Source: Pseudomonadota bacterium (GTDB lineage Bacteria; Pseudomonadota; Alphaproteobacteria; Acetobacterales; Acetobacteraceae). From it: a stretch of 42,212 bases of DNA. Shown piece by piece: positions 30,109 through 39,582 of the stretch. The notes under the pieces were generated by a model. That model made no database searches. It had not been told where the DNA came from and worked only from the letters and a program-made list of their open reading frames with translations. Position numbers and translations under genes: made by a program. The DNA lies in the NCBI GenBank assembly GCA_021782435.1, contig JAJXVA010000003.1:1-42212 (forward strand), read 5' to 3'. The stretch's first letter is position 1, and every line of letters starts with the position of its first letter.

Positions 30109-30178
30109 GACCATCCTCCTGAGGAGCAAAGGTTGCGTGATGGACCCCCGAATGGGCCGGTCCCAGCCTTTAAGCCCA
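30109..30178 (-). promoter_or_regulatory. ROSE-type RNA thermometer in hsp20 5' UTR
   Basis: Reverse strand ...GGGACCGGCCCATTCGGGGGTCCATCACGCAACCTTTGCTCCTCAGGAGGATGGTC-ATG: upstream hairpin GGACC/GGTCC, then CCTTTGCTCCT pairing with SD AGGAGGATGG, including the typical UUGCU element opposite the SD. Confidence 0.87.
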
Positions 30179-30276
30179 GGAACCCCGCGCGGGCATTCCT
30201 GACGCCGCCCAATTGGTCACGAAAAAACCGGGAATCAAGACCCCAGCTAAGCCGGAGGCGACAGCCTCCGCCCCGC

Positions 30277-30504
30277 TCAGCCCTTTTTCAGGCCCAGACC
30301 CGCGAACTTTTTGTTGAACTTCGCCACCTGGCCACCCGTATCCATGATGCGCTGCACCCCAGTCCAGGCCGGATGCGATTTCGGGTCCACGTCGAGCCTA
30401 AGGATATCCCCTTCCTTGCCGTAGCACGAACGGGTCTGAAACTCGGTCCCATCGGTCATGATGACAGTGATGGTATGGTAGTCGGGATGTCCGGTATCTT
30501 TCAC
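30277..30504 (-). CDS. rpmE: 50S ribosomal protein L31 (form lacking the CxxC zinc site)
   Basis: 75 aa from GTG 30504; [48 protein letters not shown]...FNKKFAGL. Confidence 0.93.
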   Translation of the reverse strand: MKDTGHPDYHTITVIMTDGTEFQTRSCYGKEGDILRLDVDPKSHPAWTGVQRIMDTGGQVAKFNKKFAGLGLKKG

Positions 30505-30612
30505 AGCACAGCTCCTTAACGCCACCGATGCCGACCGGCGGCAGGCCCGGCGCCATACCAGCCACCACCCCCTGGCGCAAGCCAGACCCATCTCAACCCA
30601 GGAGACCCCGCA

Positions 30613-31080
30613 ATGCGCACCCGCCTCTGGCCCCTTCTGGCCGCCCTCACCGCCCTGCCGCTGCTGGCAACCGGCGCTGCCGCGCAAACCCGCATCGGCT
30701 CGTTCGCCACCAGTTTCCGTTGGTTCGGCCCCGATGACCGGGTGGTGGTGGAACGCTACGACGACCCGGAAATACCCAACGTCTCGTGTTACTTGTCGCG
30801 CGCGGCCACCGGCGGTATCAAGGGCGGGCTGGGGTTCGCCGAGGATCCGTCGCGTTTCTCCATCGCCTGCCGTGCCACCGGCCCGGTCACGATTCCGCCC
30901 AACCTCCCGCGCAAGGAGGTAGTGGCTTTCGCGTCGGCCAGCCTGTTTTTCAAAACCTTCCAGATCCACCGTATGGTCGATCGCCAGCGCGGCGTGCTGC
31001 TTTACGTCGTCATCAGCACCAAACTCATCAAAGGCTCGCCTTACAACGCCATCAGCGCCATCGCCACCAGCACCAAATGA
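30613..31080 (+). CDS. CreA-family periplasmic protein
   Basis: 155 aa; signal peptide; [61 protein letters not shown]. Confidence 0.9.
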   Translation: MRTRLWPLLAALTALPLLATGAAAQTRIGSFATSFRWFGPDDRVVVERYDDPEIPNVSCYLSRAATGGIKGGLGFAEDPSRFSIACRATGPVTIPPNLPRKEVVAFASASLFFKTFQIHRMVDRQRGVLLYVVISTKLIKGSPYNAISAIATSTK

Positions 31081-31712
31081 TGCCCCCGGCGCGACCCGAC
31101 CCGGCCGCAACCCTCTGTCGTCTCGACCCGCGCTTCAGGCCGACGGTCAAAGCCGCCGGCCCCTGCGCCCTGTGCCCGGACCCGCGCGAACCATACGAGG
31201 CCCTGGTTCGCGCCATCGCCAGCCAGCAGGTGCATGGCAACGCCGCCCGCGCCATGCTTGGTCGGCTCATCGCCCTGTTTCCCGGCCAGCCCTTTCCCAA
31301 CCCCACGCAGCTACGCGCGCTGACCTCGGATCAGCTCCGCGGCTGCGGCTTCTCGGCCGCCAAATCCACCGCCATTCTGGGCATCGCCGACGCCGTCCTG
31401 ACCCACCTCATTCCTACCCGCGCCGAGGCCGAGGCCTTCGACGATGCCACCCTCATCGCCCACCTCACCTCGCTGCGCGGCATCGGGCGCTGGACCGTCG
31501 AAATGTTGCTGATCTTCACCCTGCACCGGCCGGACGTGCTACCTGTCGATGATTTTGGCATCCGCGAGGGGTACCGCCGGCTCGTTGGCGAAGAAACCCA
31601 GCCGAGACCCCGCCAGCTGGCCGAAATCGGCCAGGCCTGGGCGCCGGTCCGCTCCACTGCCTCCTGGTATTTGTGGCGCATCGCCGATAGCGGCAAGCAG
31701 AAATCCGCATAA
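31077..31712 (+). CDS. DNA-3-methyladenine glycosylase II (AlkA-like, HhH-GPD)
   Basis: 211 aa from ATG 31077 (ATGA overlap); [47 protein letters not shown]. Confidence 0.92.
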   Translation: MMPPARPDPAATLCRLDPRFRPTVKAAGPCALCPDPREPYEALVRAIASQQVHGNAARAMLGRLIALFPGQPFPNPTQLRALTSDQLRGCGFSAAKSTAILGIADAVLTHLIPTRAEAEAFDDATLIAHLTSLRGIGRWTVEMLLIFTLHRPDVLPVDDFGIREGYRRLVGEETQPRPRQLAEIGQAWAPVRSTASWYLWRIADSGKQKSA

Positions 31713-32048
31713 TGGCTGCGCCGCCGGGACAGCGCGATATCGTCTTAGCGGGTCATCGGTATCGCCCAGCGATGAAATTTGGAAAATCAGGACATTTCTC
31801 CGGCCTGTGGATAAATCCAAATCGGTGAAAACCGTCTTGTCATTTTCGCCATTCCAAAGCACCAAGACACGTCCAAGACACCGGCACCACGGACCCGGGA
31901 GGCAAGCGAGCGCGTGGCTTTCGCGCCGCAAATCCCGAAAGGCCGCGGCGATCCAAGCCATTTTTCGCAGTTGCGAGACGCCAAGAATTGTCGCAATCCT
32001 GCACCGGGGCGTGCTTATGCGCTCCCGCCAACACCCGGAGTTTCAACC

Positions 32049-32270
32049 ATGAGTCTACGTCACCAGGCCGGCGCCGCCGCTGTGCTGTTGCTGATGACCA
32101 GCGCTGTTGCCCTGGCGCAAACGGCACCCGCCGCCCCGGCCGCCGCTCCGGCTGCAGCCAGCCCGGCCGCGACCGCCACCAAGACCAGCACCAAGTCGCA
32201 CCATCATCACAGGCACCATCACCATCATCACCACCACCACAAGAAGGCCAGCAAGCCCACGGGTAACTGA
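32049..32270 (+). CDS. Small secreted histidine-rich peptide
   Basis: 73 aa; MSLRHQAGAAAVLLLMTSAVALAQ signal, Ala/Pro linker, KSHHHHRHHHHHHHHHKKASK. Confidence 0.7.
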   Translation: MSLRHQAGAAAVLLLMTSAVALAQTAPAAPAAAPAAASPAATATKTSTKSHHHHRHHHHHHHHHKKASKPTGN

Positions 32271-32280
32271 GACCCCGGGC

Positions 32281-32320
32281 GCCATGGGTTGGGCCGCGAG
32301 CCGGCGGCGCCACCCATGGC
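32281..32320. terminator. Bidirectional terminator-like inverted repeat between convergent genes
   Basis: GCCATGGGT-(22 nt)-ACCCATGGC, perfect arms; no T tract. Confidence 0.35.
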
Positions 32321-32335
32321 TTACCCGGTTCGCGG

Positions 32336-33484
<1,149 letters not shown>

Positions 33485-33920
33485 TTATCCGCAGCGCTCC
33501 TCCTGCCGCGTGACCGAGACAACGCCAGGATCGGCCACCCTTTTGGTTTTCGTCTACGGGCACGGGCGTCGCCGGCACTTGGCATCCTGGCTGATAAATA
33601 GCGCCGCGGCTCCAGGCCGCCCCGCGATCGTCCGTACCCTTACCCGCCGCCAGCGCGGCTCCGCGAATACCCTCGCCCGCGCTACCACCGCCGCCTGTGT
33701 CAACCGCAAAACACCGGCACCCGCCCCTCACCCGAACCCGTCATGCAACGCGACCTGACCACGCGCCGCGCCCGGCAGATAGTCGCGGGTCACACCGCGC
33801 CCGTCGTATCATAACATCCGGACCCGCCGATCGAACATACTGCATTGGTAGTAGAAAGAAGGTTTTCGGTGAAAATTAATTCCTGATCTACTTCAAAATT
33901 ATTATTGACTAAACCTGTAT

Positions 33921-33936
33921 TATTATCGTGATAATA
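33921..33936. promoter_or_regulatory. Operator-like AT-rich palindrome upstream of the beta-propeller gene
   Basis: TATTATC-GT-GATAATA, perfect dyad in an AT-rich stretch next to TTGACT. Confidence 0.5.
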
Positions 33937-34013
33937 CTAGCGGGATGCCGTGTCCATTTGCCGCATTCCCGCGTCCGTCACAAATCAACCCAATGGGCTG
34001 AGGGGTCCCAAAC

Positions 34014-35636
34014 ATGTCAATACATCAGGTAACGCTCGGCGCAACCGCGCTGGCGCTTTGGGCCGGCACCGCGCTCGCCGCGCCCGCCATTTCACTGCAC
34101 CCTAACAAGGCGCATCCCGGCGGCACCGTGGTGGTCGATGGCAGCGGCTTCGCCGCCTCGGAACCGGTTGATATCTACCTCGACACGACCGACCTGCAAC
34201 TTACCGCCAGCAATGCCAGCGGCAGCTTCAAGCAGAAAATTACCGTGCCAACCACTTTGCAGCCCGGCAAGCACAACGTCACCGCCGTCGGCCAGGTCAG
34301 CAACACCGCCGCGACCGCCGTGCTGCTGAATTTGTGGGATTGGGGGATGGCAGGGTTCAACGGCCAGGAGACCTATAACAACCCGAATGAAACCGCGATC
34401 ACCGACGCAACGGTCCCCCAGCTCGCGCAATTATGGCATGTAGACATCCCACTTAACCCCTATGAAAAGGAAGCCGACTGGGGCTCACCGGTTGTCTCTC
34501 GCGGCAAGCTGTATATACCGCTCAACAATGGCTCAGCGCAGGGCACCTCGGGCGGCGGTGAAATCGTGGCCTTAGACGCATTGACCGGGGCACAACGCTG
34601 GCAGGCGACCCTTTCCGGGCTGATCTACACGAGCCTGGCGGCGGCAAAGGGCATCGTTTACGCTGCCAGCAGCAATATGTTGACCGCGCTGAGCGGCAGG
34701 GACGGTAAAATTCTCTGGCAGCAACCCGTGGCTACCCCAACCACGGCACCCGGATATGGTGCCGCCTGTGGCATCACGCTTGACAGCGGCACGCTGTATT
34801 TCCCCGGTACCGATGGTACCTTATCGGCTTTCTCCGCCGATACAGGTTCGCTTCTGTGGTCCGCCACCGCGGATTCCGCCCTCTGCGCGCCGCCTTCCGT
34901 CGCGAACGGTCAGGTCTATGTCGCATCAGCCACGGGCACGATAGACCAGTTCAACGCGACGACTGGTGTGCTCGTCAACAGCGTCGCCGGCCCCGGCAAT
35001 GGCGATCAATTCTCTACGGCCATCGCGAACAACGAACTGATAGACTTCGAATATTCTTTTGCATCTAATAGTTACCTTTCGACTTACGGACTGGGAACTC
35101 TGGTCCCGATTTTACCTTTGTCAAGTAACAACACCGCCGGTGCTGTTTTTCCTATTCAGGGAACATCAGGCGTGTCTGTAAACTACAACGTCACGCAAAT
35201 GTTCGATCTCACGACTGGTGCCATAACAAACTCAGGCAAATGCGCCAACGCCACGGGAGCAACTGGGGGACTCATCAGTGATAGCGCCATTTCCGGTACG
35301 ATCGCGTGGGCGCGCTACGAGTCAGGAAACACTGACCCCTTTCCGGTGGTTTTAACGGCGTGCGATGCCAACACGGGGAACCAGCTGTGGCAGGGTATGG
35401 AGTGGACGGCGAACGATCCTAATTTAACTGGTCAGGGGGATTATAGTCGCGGCCCGGTCATCGCAAACGGCATCGTCTATGATATCGTCGCCAGTGATAG
35501 CACTGCCGCGCCGACGGCTTATGCCCATGTCAGCGCGTTTTCGGTCAACGGTATCGCGCCATACAGCATGGCAACCCCACCCGCACCCAACCTCGCCGAT
35601 CTCCACCCCGATCCTCACCTGCGCATGACCAACTAA
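34014..35636 (+). CDS. Secreted PQQ-like beta-propeller protein with N-terminal Ig-like domain
   Basis: 540 aa; signal peptide; HPGGTVVVDGSGFAASEPVDIYLD; GEIVALDALTGAQRWQATL, MLTALSGRDGKILWQQPV, GTLSAFSADTGSLLWSA repeats. Confidence 0.85.
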   Translation: MSIHQVTLGATALALWAGTALAAPAISLHPNKAHPGGTVVVDGSGFAASEPVDIYLDTTDLQLTASNASGSFKQKITVPTTLQPGKHNVTAVGQVSNTAATAVLLNLWDWGMAGFNGQETYNNPNETAITDATVPQLAQLWHVDIPLNPYEKEADWGSPVVSRGKLYIPLNNGSAQGTSGGGEIVALDALTGAQRWQATLSGLIYTSLAAAKGIVYAASSNMLTALSGRDGKILWQQPVATPTTAPGYGAACGITLDSGTLYFPGTDGTLSAFSADTGSLLWSATADSALCAPPSVANGQVYVASATGTIDQFNATTGVLVNSVAGPGNGDQFSTAIANNELIDFEYSFASNSYLSTYGLGTLVPILPLSSNNTAGAVFPIQGTSGVSVNYNVTQMFDLTTGAITNSGKCANATGATGGLISDSAISGTIAWARYESGNTDPFPVVLTACDANTGNQLWQGMEWTANDPNLTGQGDYSRGPVIANGIVYDIVASDSTAAPTAYAHVSAFSVNGIAPYSMATPPAPNLADLHPDPHLRMTN

Positions 35637-35921
35637 GCGGTGTCGCGCCAACCCGGCATCGGAAAATTCCGATGCCGGGTCCGCCCGTGCCTTTTCATGG
35701 CGGCGGCCGTCGCGTGGCAACGCCATCCCCGTTCGCGCCGGGCGGCTTCGGCCCCAAGGCGCGGTGGTGCGCAGCATCGGCCGATGCCCCGCACGGGCAC
35801 CCTTGCCGGGCTGCAAGCACTATATTAGGCTCAGAACGGGGAATTCAGGCTCCCCATCAGACGCAATGTCCAAGCCCTGTTGGTCCGTCGCGCCCGCGAC
35901 GGTTTGCGGAAGGTTTCGACA

Positions 35922-36626
35922 GTGAAGCGTCCACGTCATCGTTTTCTGGTTGCGGTCACAATCGGCGCCATGGTCGCCGCGCCGCCCCCCGCCCGCGCCT
36001 TCTGGCTGTTGGGCTTCTCGACCGCCGATACGGTGCCCACCGGGCAGTTCGCCGCCATTGCCGGTACTGGCGGGCAATACAGCTCGGTCGGTAGTCCCGC
36101 CTATGGCAGTTTCACGCCGTTTCTGGCGCACGCCGGCATCCGCTACGGTCTGACTGATAATTTCGACATCGGCTACAGGCTCACCACCCTGCCGTTGCCG
36201 TTCAGTTCCGTCGGGCCGACTTTGGGTGGGGAAATCGACGGTAAACTGCGCCTGACGCCGCGCGGCAACCCGTTTCAGGCGGCCATTATCGCGGGCATGG
36301 GCTATGCCTATCTGCAACTGCAGGGCGCGCAGCGTAACGCCTACAGCCCCGGCGTGGACCTGACATTGAGCCGGCGCCTCGGCAGTGGCATCACCGGCAT
36401 CGCCGAACTGCGCTACGTCTACACCGCCATTCCGAGCGCCGTGGGCGGTGCCACGGCCAATGCGGTCAGCGCCGCGGGCGTCGATCTGGGTAGCCGCATC
36501 GCCATCAACCAGCGCGTGGGCCTGGTGCCGGAACTGGGGCTGTTCCGCCTGAACGGCGCCATCGGTGGGCGCGACCAGCGCGGCTATGGGCTGCAATACG
36601 GTGTGGTGCTCAGTTTCAAAATCTGA
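35922..36626 (+). CDS. Predicted outer-membrane beta-barrel protein, unknown function
   Basis: GTG start; signal peptide VKRPRHRFLVAVTIGAMVAAPPPARA; amphipathic strands; terminal LQYGVVLSFKI. Confidence 0.7.
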   Translation: MKRPRHRFLVAVTIGAMVAAPPPARAFWLLGFSTADTVPTGQFAAIAGTGGQYSSVGSPAYGSFTPFLAHAGIRYGLTDNFDIGYRLTTLPLPFSSVGPTLGGEIDGKLRLTPRGNPFQAAIIAGMGYAYLQLQGAQRNAYSPGVDLTLSRRLGSGITGIAELRYVYTAIPSAVGGATANAVSAAGVDLGSRIAINQRVGLVPELGLFRLNGAIGGRDQRGYGLQYGVVLSFKI

Positions 36627-36746
36627 CGGCATGCGCCGCCGGCCGACGAAATGCCATACGCCCTCACCCGCCGGTGGCGAAGCCAGGGCGCCCCCGGTCT
36701 ATGCCCGAAAGTCGGAACATATCCCCCCAAAGGGGGAAAAACTACG

Positions 36747-37523
36747 TCAGCCCCCCGCCATCGCCTTGCGCACCGCCGGGGCGATCCGCGCGGCAATTTC
36801 AGCGGCCGCGGTGGCATCGGGGTGCAGGGGCGGGTCGGGCGGCGTGAGATGCGGGTCTATGAACCGCGAATCATCGATACGACCGTCATGCACGAAAACC
36901 GACGTGACATCGACATAACTGACATAAGGCACCGCGCCGCCGCCATAGCGCGCGGCGAGGCCAGCATTGATTTCGCGTGTGTTCGCGGCAACCCATGTCC
37001 CCCGATCCGCCGGCAGAACGCTGAGCAGAATGACCGGCGTGAGCGGCATATGCTGGTGAATGGCCTCGAGATCGGCGCGAATGCCGGCCAGGGTTTCGGC
37101 GGCGCCCCAATGTGGCCGACCCAGATTATTGGCGCCGATCAGCAGAATCGCCGCTTTCGGGTCGCCCGCCGTGCCGCGCACGGCGCCCTCGCCATGGTCC
37201 AACCGCCACAACAGGCTGGCCGTGGTATCGCCCTTGAAGCCGAGATTGAGCGGGTGATAGCGGCCGTAAAACCGCTGCCAGACCGCGGGCCAGTTGGAGT
37301 CCGGCGTGGTGCCGACGCGCTCGAAATTCTGCGTGATCGAATCGCCGTAATATACGAGGTCGAACCGCCCATGCCTGATCTCGGCCTGTTTGGCCGCGAA
37401 CCGCGCCCGCCACCAGGGCAGATCCATGCGCCCTATCGGCACCGCCGCCAGCACCACGGCCGCGGCCAGCGCCGCCCCCCCAAGGCCAAGCCAGGTCGCC
37501 GCCACCAGTAACGCTCTGCGCAT
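36747..37523 (-). CDS. SGNH/GDSL hydrolase
   Basis: From MRRALLVAATWLGLGGAALAAA; FDLVYYGDSITQNFE, NLGFKGDTTASLLWRL, LLIGANN, DPPLHPD. Confidence 0.9.
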   Translation of the reverse strand: MRRALLVAATWLGLGGAALAAAVVLAAVPIGRMDLPWWRARFAAKQAEIRHGRFDLVYYGDSITQNFERVGTTPDSNWPAVWQRFYGRYHPLNLGFKGDTTASLLWRLDHGEGAVRGTAGDPKAAILLIGANNLGRPHWGAAETLAGIRADLEAIHQHMPLTPVILLSVLPADRGTWVAANTREINAGLAARYGGGAVPYVSYVDVTSVFVHDGRIDDSRFIDPHLTPPDPPLHPDATAAAEIAARIAPAVRKAMAGG

Positions 37524-37534
37524 GCTATGCCCCT

Positions 37535-38371
37535 TCACCGTGCCATCAAAAAGCCAAACGCGCCCAGCCCGAACACCACGCAATACAGCGCGAACGGGCT
37601 TAGCCGGGTGGCATCGTCGCGCTGGAACCAGCGCATCAGAAACGCCGTGCTGAACCACGCCACCACCCCGGCCACCACAGCGCCCAGCCAAGCCACGTGC
37701 CACATGCCCGGTACCGCGCCGTGGCGTAGCAGCTTGGGCACCTCCAGCACCGTCGCGCCCAAAATGATCGGGGTCGCGATCAGAAACGAAAAATGCGCCG
37801 ATCCTTCATGATCCACGCCGCGCAGCAACCCCCCGGCAATGGTTGCCCCCGAGCGGGAAAACCCCGGCACAAGCGCCAGGCACTGCCACAGGCCAATCAC
37901 CAGCGCATCCACCGGCGTCAGTGCCGCCAGCGTCTTGTGCGGCCGGCGCGCCCTTAGCCGTTCCACCCCCGCCAGCAGCACGCCATTTCCCACCAGCATC
38001 AGCGCCACCAGCGTTGGCGCGCCAAACAGGCGCCGCAGCGCGTGTTCCAGCACAAACCCCACCACCACCGCCGGCAGGGTTGCCACTATCACCAGCCACA
38101 ATACCCGCCGCGCCTCAGCCACCGCATGCGCGCCGCCCAGCCCCACGACGCCGCGCGCCAGGGCCCACCAATCCCGCCAGAAAAACGTCAGCAGCGCCGT
38201 GGCCGTACCCAGGTGCAACATCACCAGAAAGGGCAGAAAGGCCGGGCCATGCTGGTCCAGCCGCCAACCCAGCAAAGCCGGCCATACCACCGCGTGGCCC
38301 AGGCTGCTGACCGGAAACAACTCGCTCGCCCCCTGCAGCACCGCCAGGGCCAAGGCTTGCAACAAATGCAT
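37535..38371 (-). CDS. Undecaprenyl-diphosphatase (UppP/BacA family)
   Basis: From MHLLQALALAVLQGASELFPVSSLGHAVVWP; ALVPGFSRSGATIAGGLLRG. Confidence 0.93.
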   Translation of the reverse strand: MHLLQALALAVLQGASELFPVSSLGHAVVWPALLGWRLDQHGPAFLPFLVMLHLGTATALLTFFWRDWWALARGVVGLGGAHAVAEARRVLWLVIVATLPAVVVGFVLEHALRRLFGAPTLVALMLVGNGVLLAGVERLRARRPHKTLAALTPVDALVIGLWQCLALVPGFSRSGATIAGGLLRGVDHEGSAHFSFLIATPIILGATVLEVPKLLRHGAVPGMWHVAWLGAVVAGVVAWFSTAFLMRWFQRDDATRLSPFALYCVVFGLGAFGFLMAR

Positions 38372-38496
38372 GGGGTTTCGCTCATCGTCCGCTATCGTCC
38401 GCCCCTCCTCGCGCAATCCGCGCGCCTCATCAACCCGCCCATGGTCAGACGCGCCATTCCGCGCTACGCGAAACACCCCCGCAATTCCGATCCGCC

Positions 38497-39408
38497 ATGG
38501 ACCAACCCATCAACTTCGTGCTGCACAGCCTGGTCAAACATGCCGGCAGGCCGGGATATGCGGTCGCCACCGGCCACGGTCCGGTCGCGGTTTTCCAGGA
38601 CGTGTCCGACCTTTCCCGCCCCGGCGCGGATTACCGGCTGGAAAGCGCCAGGGTCCGCCTGCACGAGCGCCTGCTGTTTCGCGGTCCCGCGCTCCACGAA
38701 AACCAAGGAATCGGCTTCATCCTCGCCACGCCGGCCGGCGCGGCCCTGCTGCTGCTCCCGCCGTCATCGCCACCGCCGCCGGACACCATTCTGCTCGGCT
38801 CCCGTCAGGAAAGCTGGTTCGGATTTTCTCCCGAAACCCGCATCGCCGCACAGCCCGCGCCCATGGCACTCCACGCGCTCACCCCGGAAACCTGCCTCAT
38901 CATCGCCTCGGGCAATCCGGCGGGTCTCGCGGCCCTGGTGCGCCGCCAGGCCCATGGCCTGTTCCATCCGCCGCAACACGCCGCGCCGATCTCCATCCAA
39001 CCCGGCGCGCTCGGAGACGGCCTGCCGGACCAGCCACTCATCCTCTCCCCGGATCAGCCGATCCTCATCGACAATGTTTTCGTTCGCGCCGGCGTCCTGC
39101 TTGGTGCCCCCGGCATCGCGCGCGCTCCGGTTACTGATCCGCTCATTACGTATCTGCGTCCCGAACTCACCCAGGAAGCCTGCCTGGTTGCCAACGGAAC
39201 CACCGTTCTCGTCTCCCGCGCCACCCTGCCGGCCAGCAACGCCGCCCCACCCGACCCTGCCGCCCCCATCGCTCCGGATCCGAACATGCCCGAACCACCG
39301 CTGGCCAAACCCATCCGGCCGGTGATGCTCGATCTCCCTCAGGTCTATGCCTACCGCCAATTGCCGCGCACCCTCCGAGAGCGCTTCCGGCTCGCTCCCG
39401 TGGCGTGA
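38497..39408 (+). CDS. Degenerate Hint-domain-like protein
   Basis: 303 aa; ESWFGFSPETRIA and PISIQPGALGDGLPDQPLILSPDQPILIDNVFVRAGVLLG resemble Hint modules of alphaproteobacteria. Confidence 0.55.
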   Translation: MDQPINFVLHSLVKHAGRPGYAVATGHGPVAVFQDVSDLSRPGADYRLESARVRLHERLLFRGPALHENQGIGFILATPAGAALLLLPPSSPPPPDTILLGSRQESWFGFSPETRIAAQPAPMALHALTPETCLIIASGNPAGLAALVRRQAHGLFHPPQHAAPISIQPGALGDGLPDQPLILSPDQPILIDNVFVRAGVLLGAPGIARAPVTDPLITYLRPELTQEACLVANGTTVLVSRATLPASNAAPPDPAAPIAPDPNMPEPPLAKPIRPVMLDLPQVYAYRQLPRTLRERFRLAPVA

Positions 39409-39582
39409 AACGCGGCGATGTGGAACCATACGGCAGGGAATTAAATAAACGGGAGAAACAAGGCGCTTCAGCGAACGGGCAAAACCTGAGGACGCCACAT
39501 TCCGGGCATCTCGCGTGGTGTATGCTTCTGGTTCCGGTGCGGCCGACGGCAGCGCAACGCGCCATGCCATCCGAAAGCGCGC

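Noticed and set aside
32200-32245. CAC/CAT trinucleotide repeat as a microsatellite
   Set aside because: In frame as His codons of a signal-peptide-bearing ORF and mixed cac/cat, so coding is the simpler reading.
38042-39325. 427-aa plus-strand ORF
   Set aside because: Overlaps uppP and the Hint-like gene in other frames; Pro/Arg/Ser-rich shadow.
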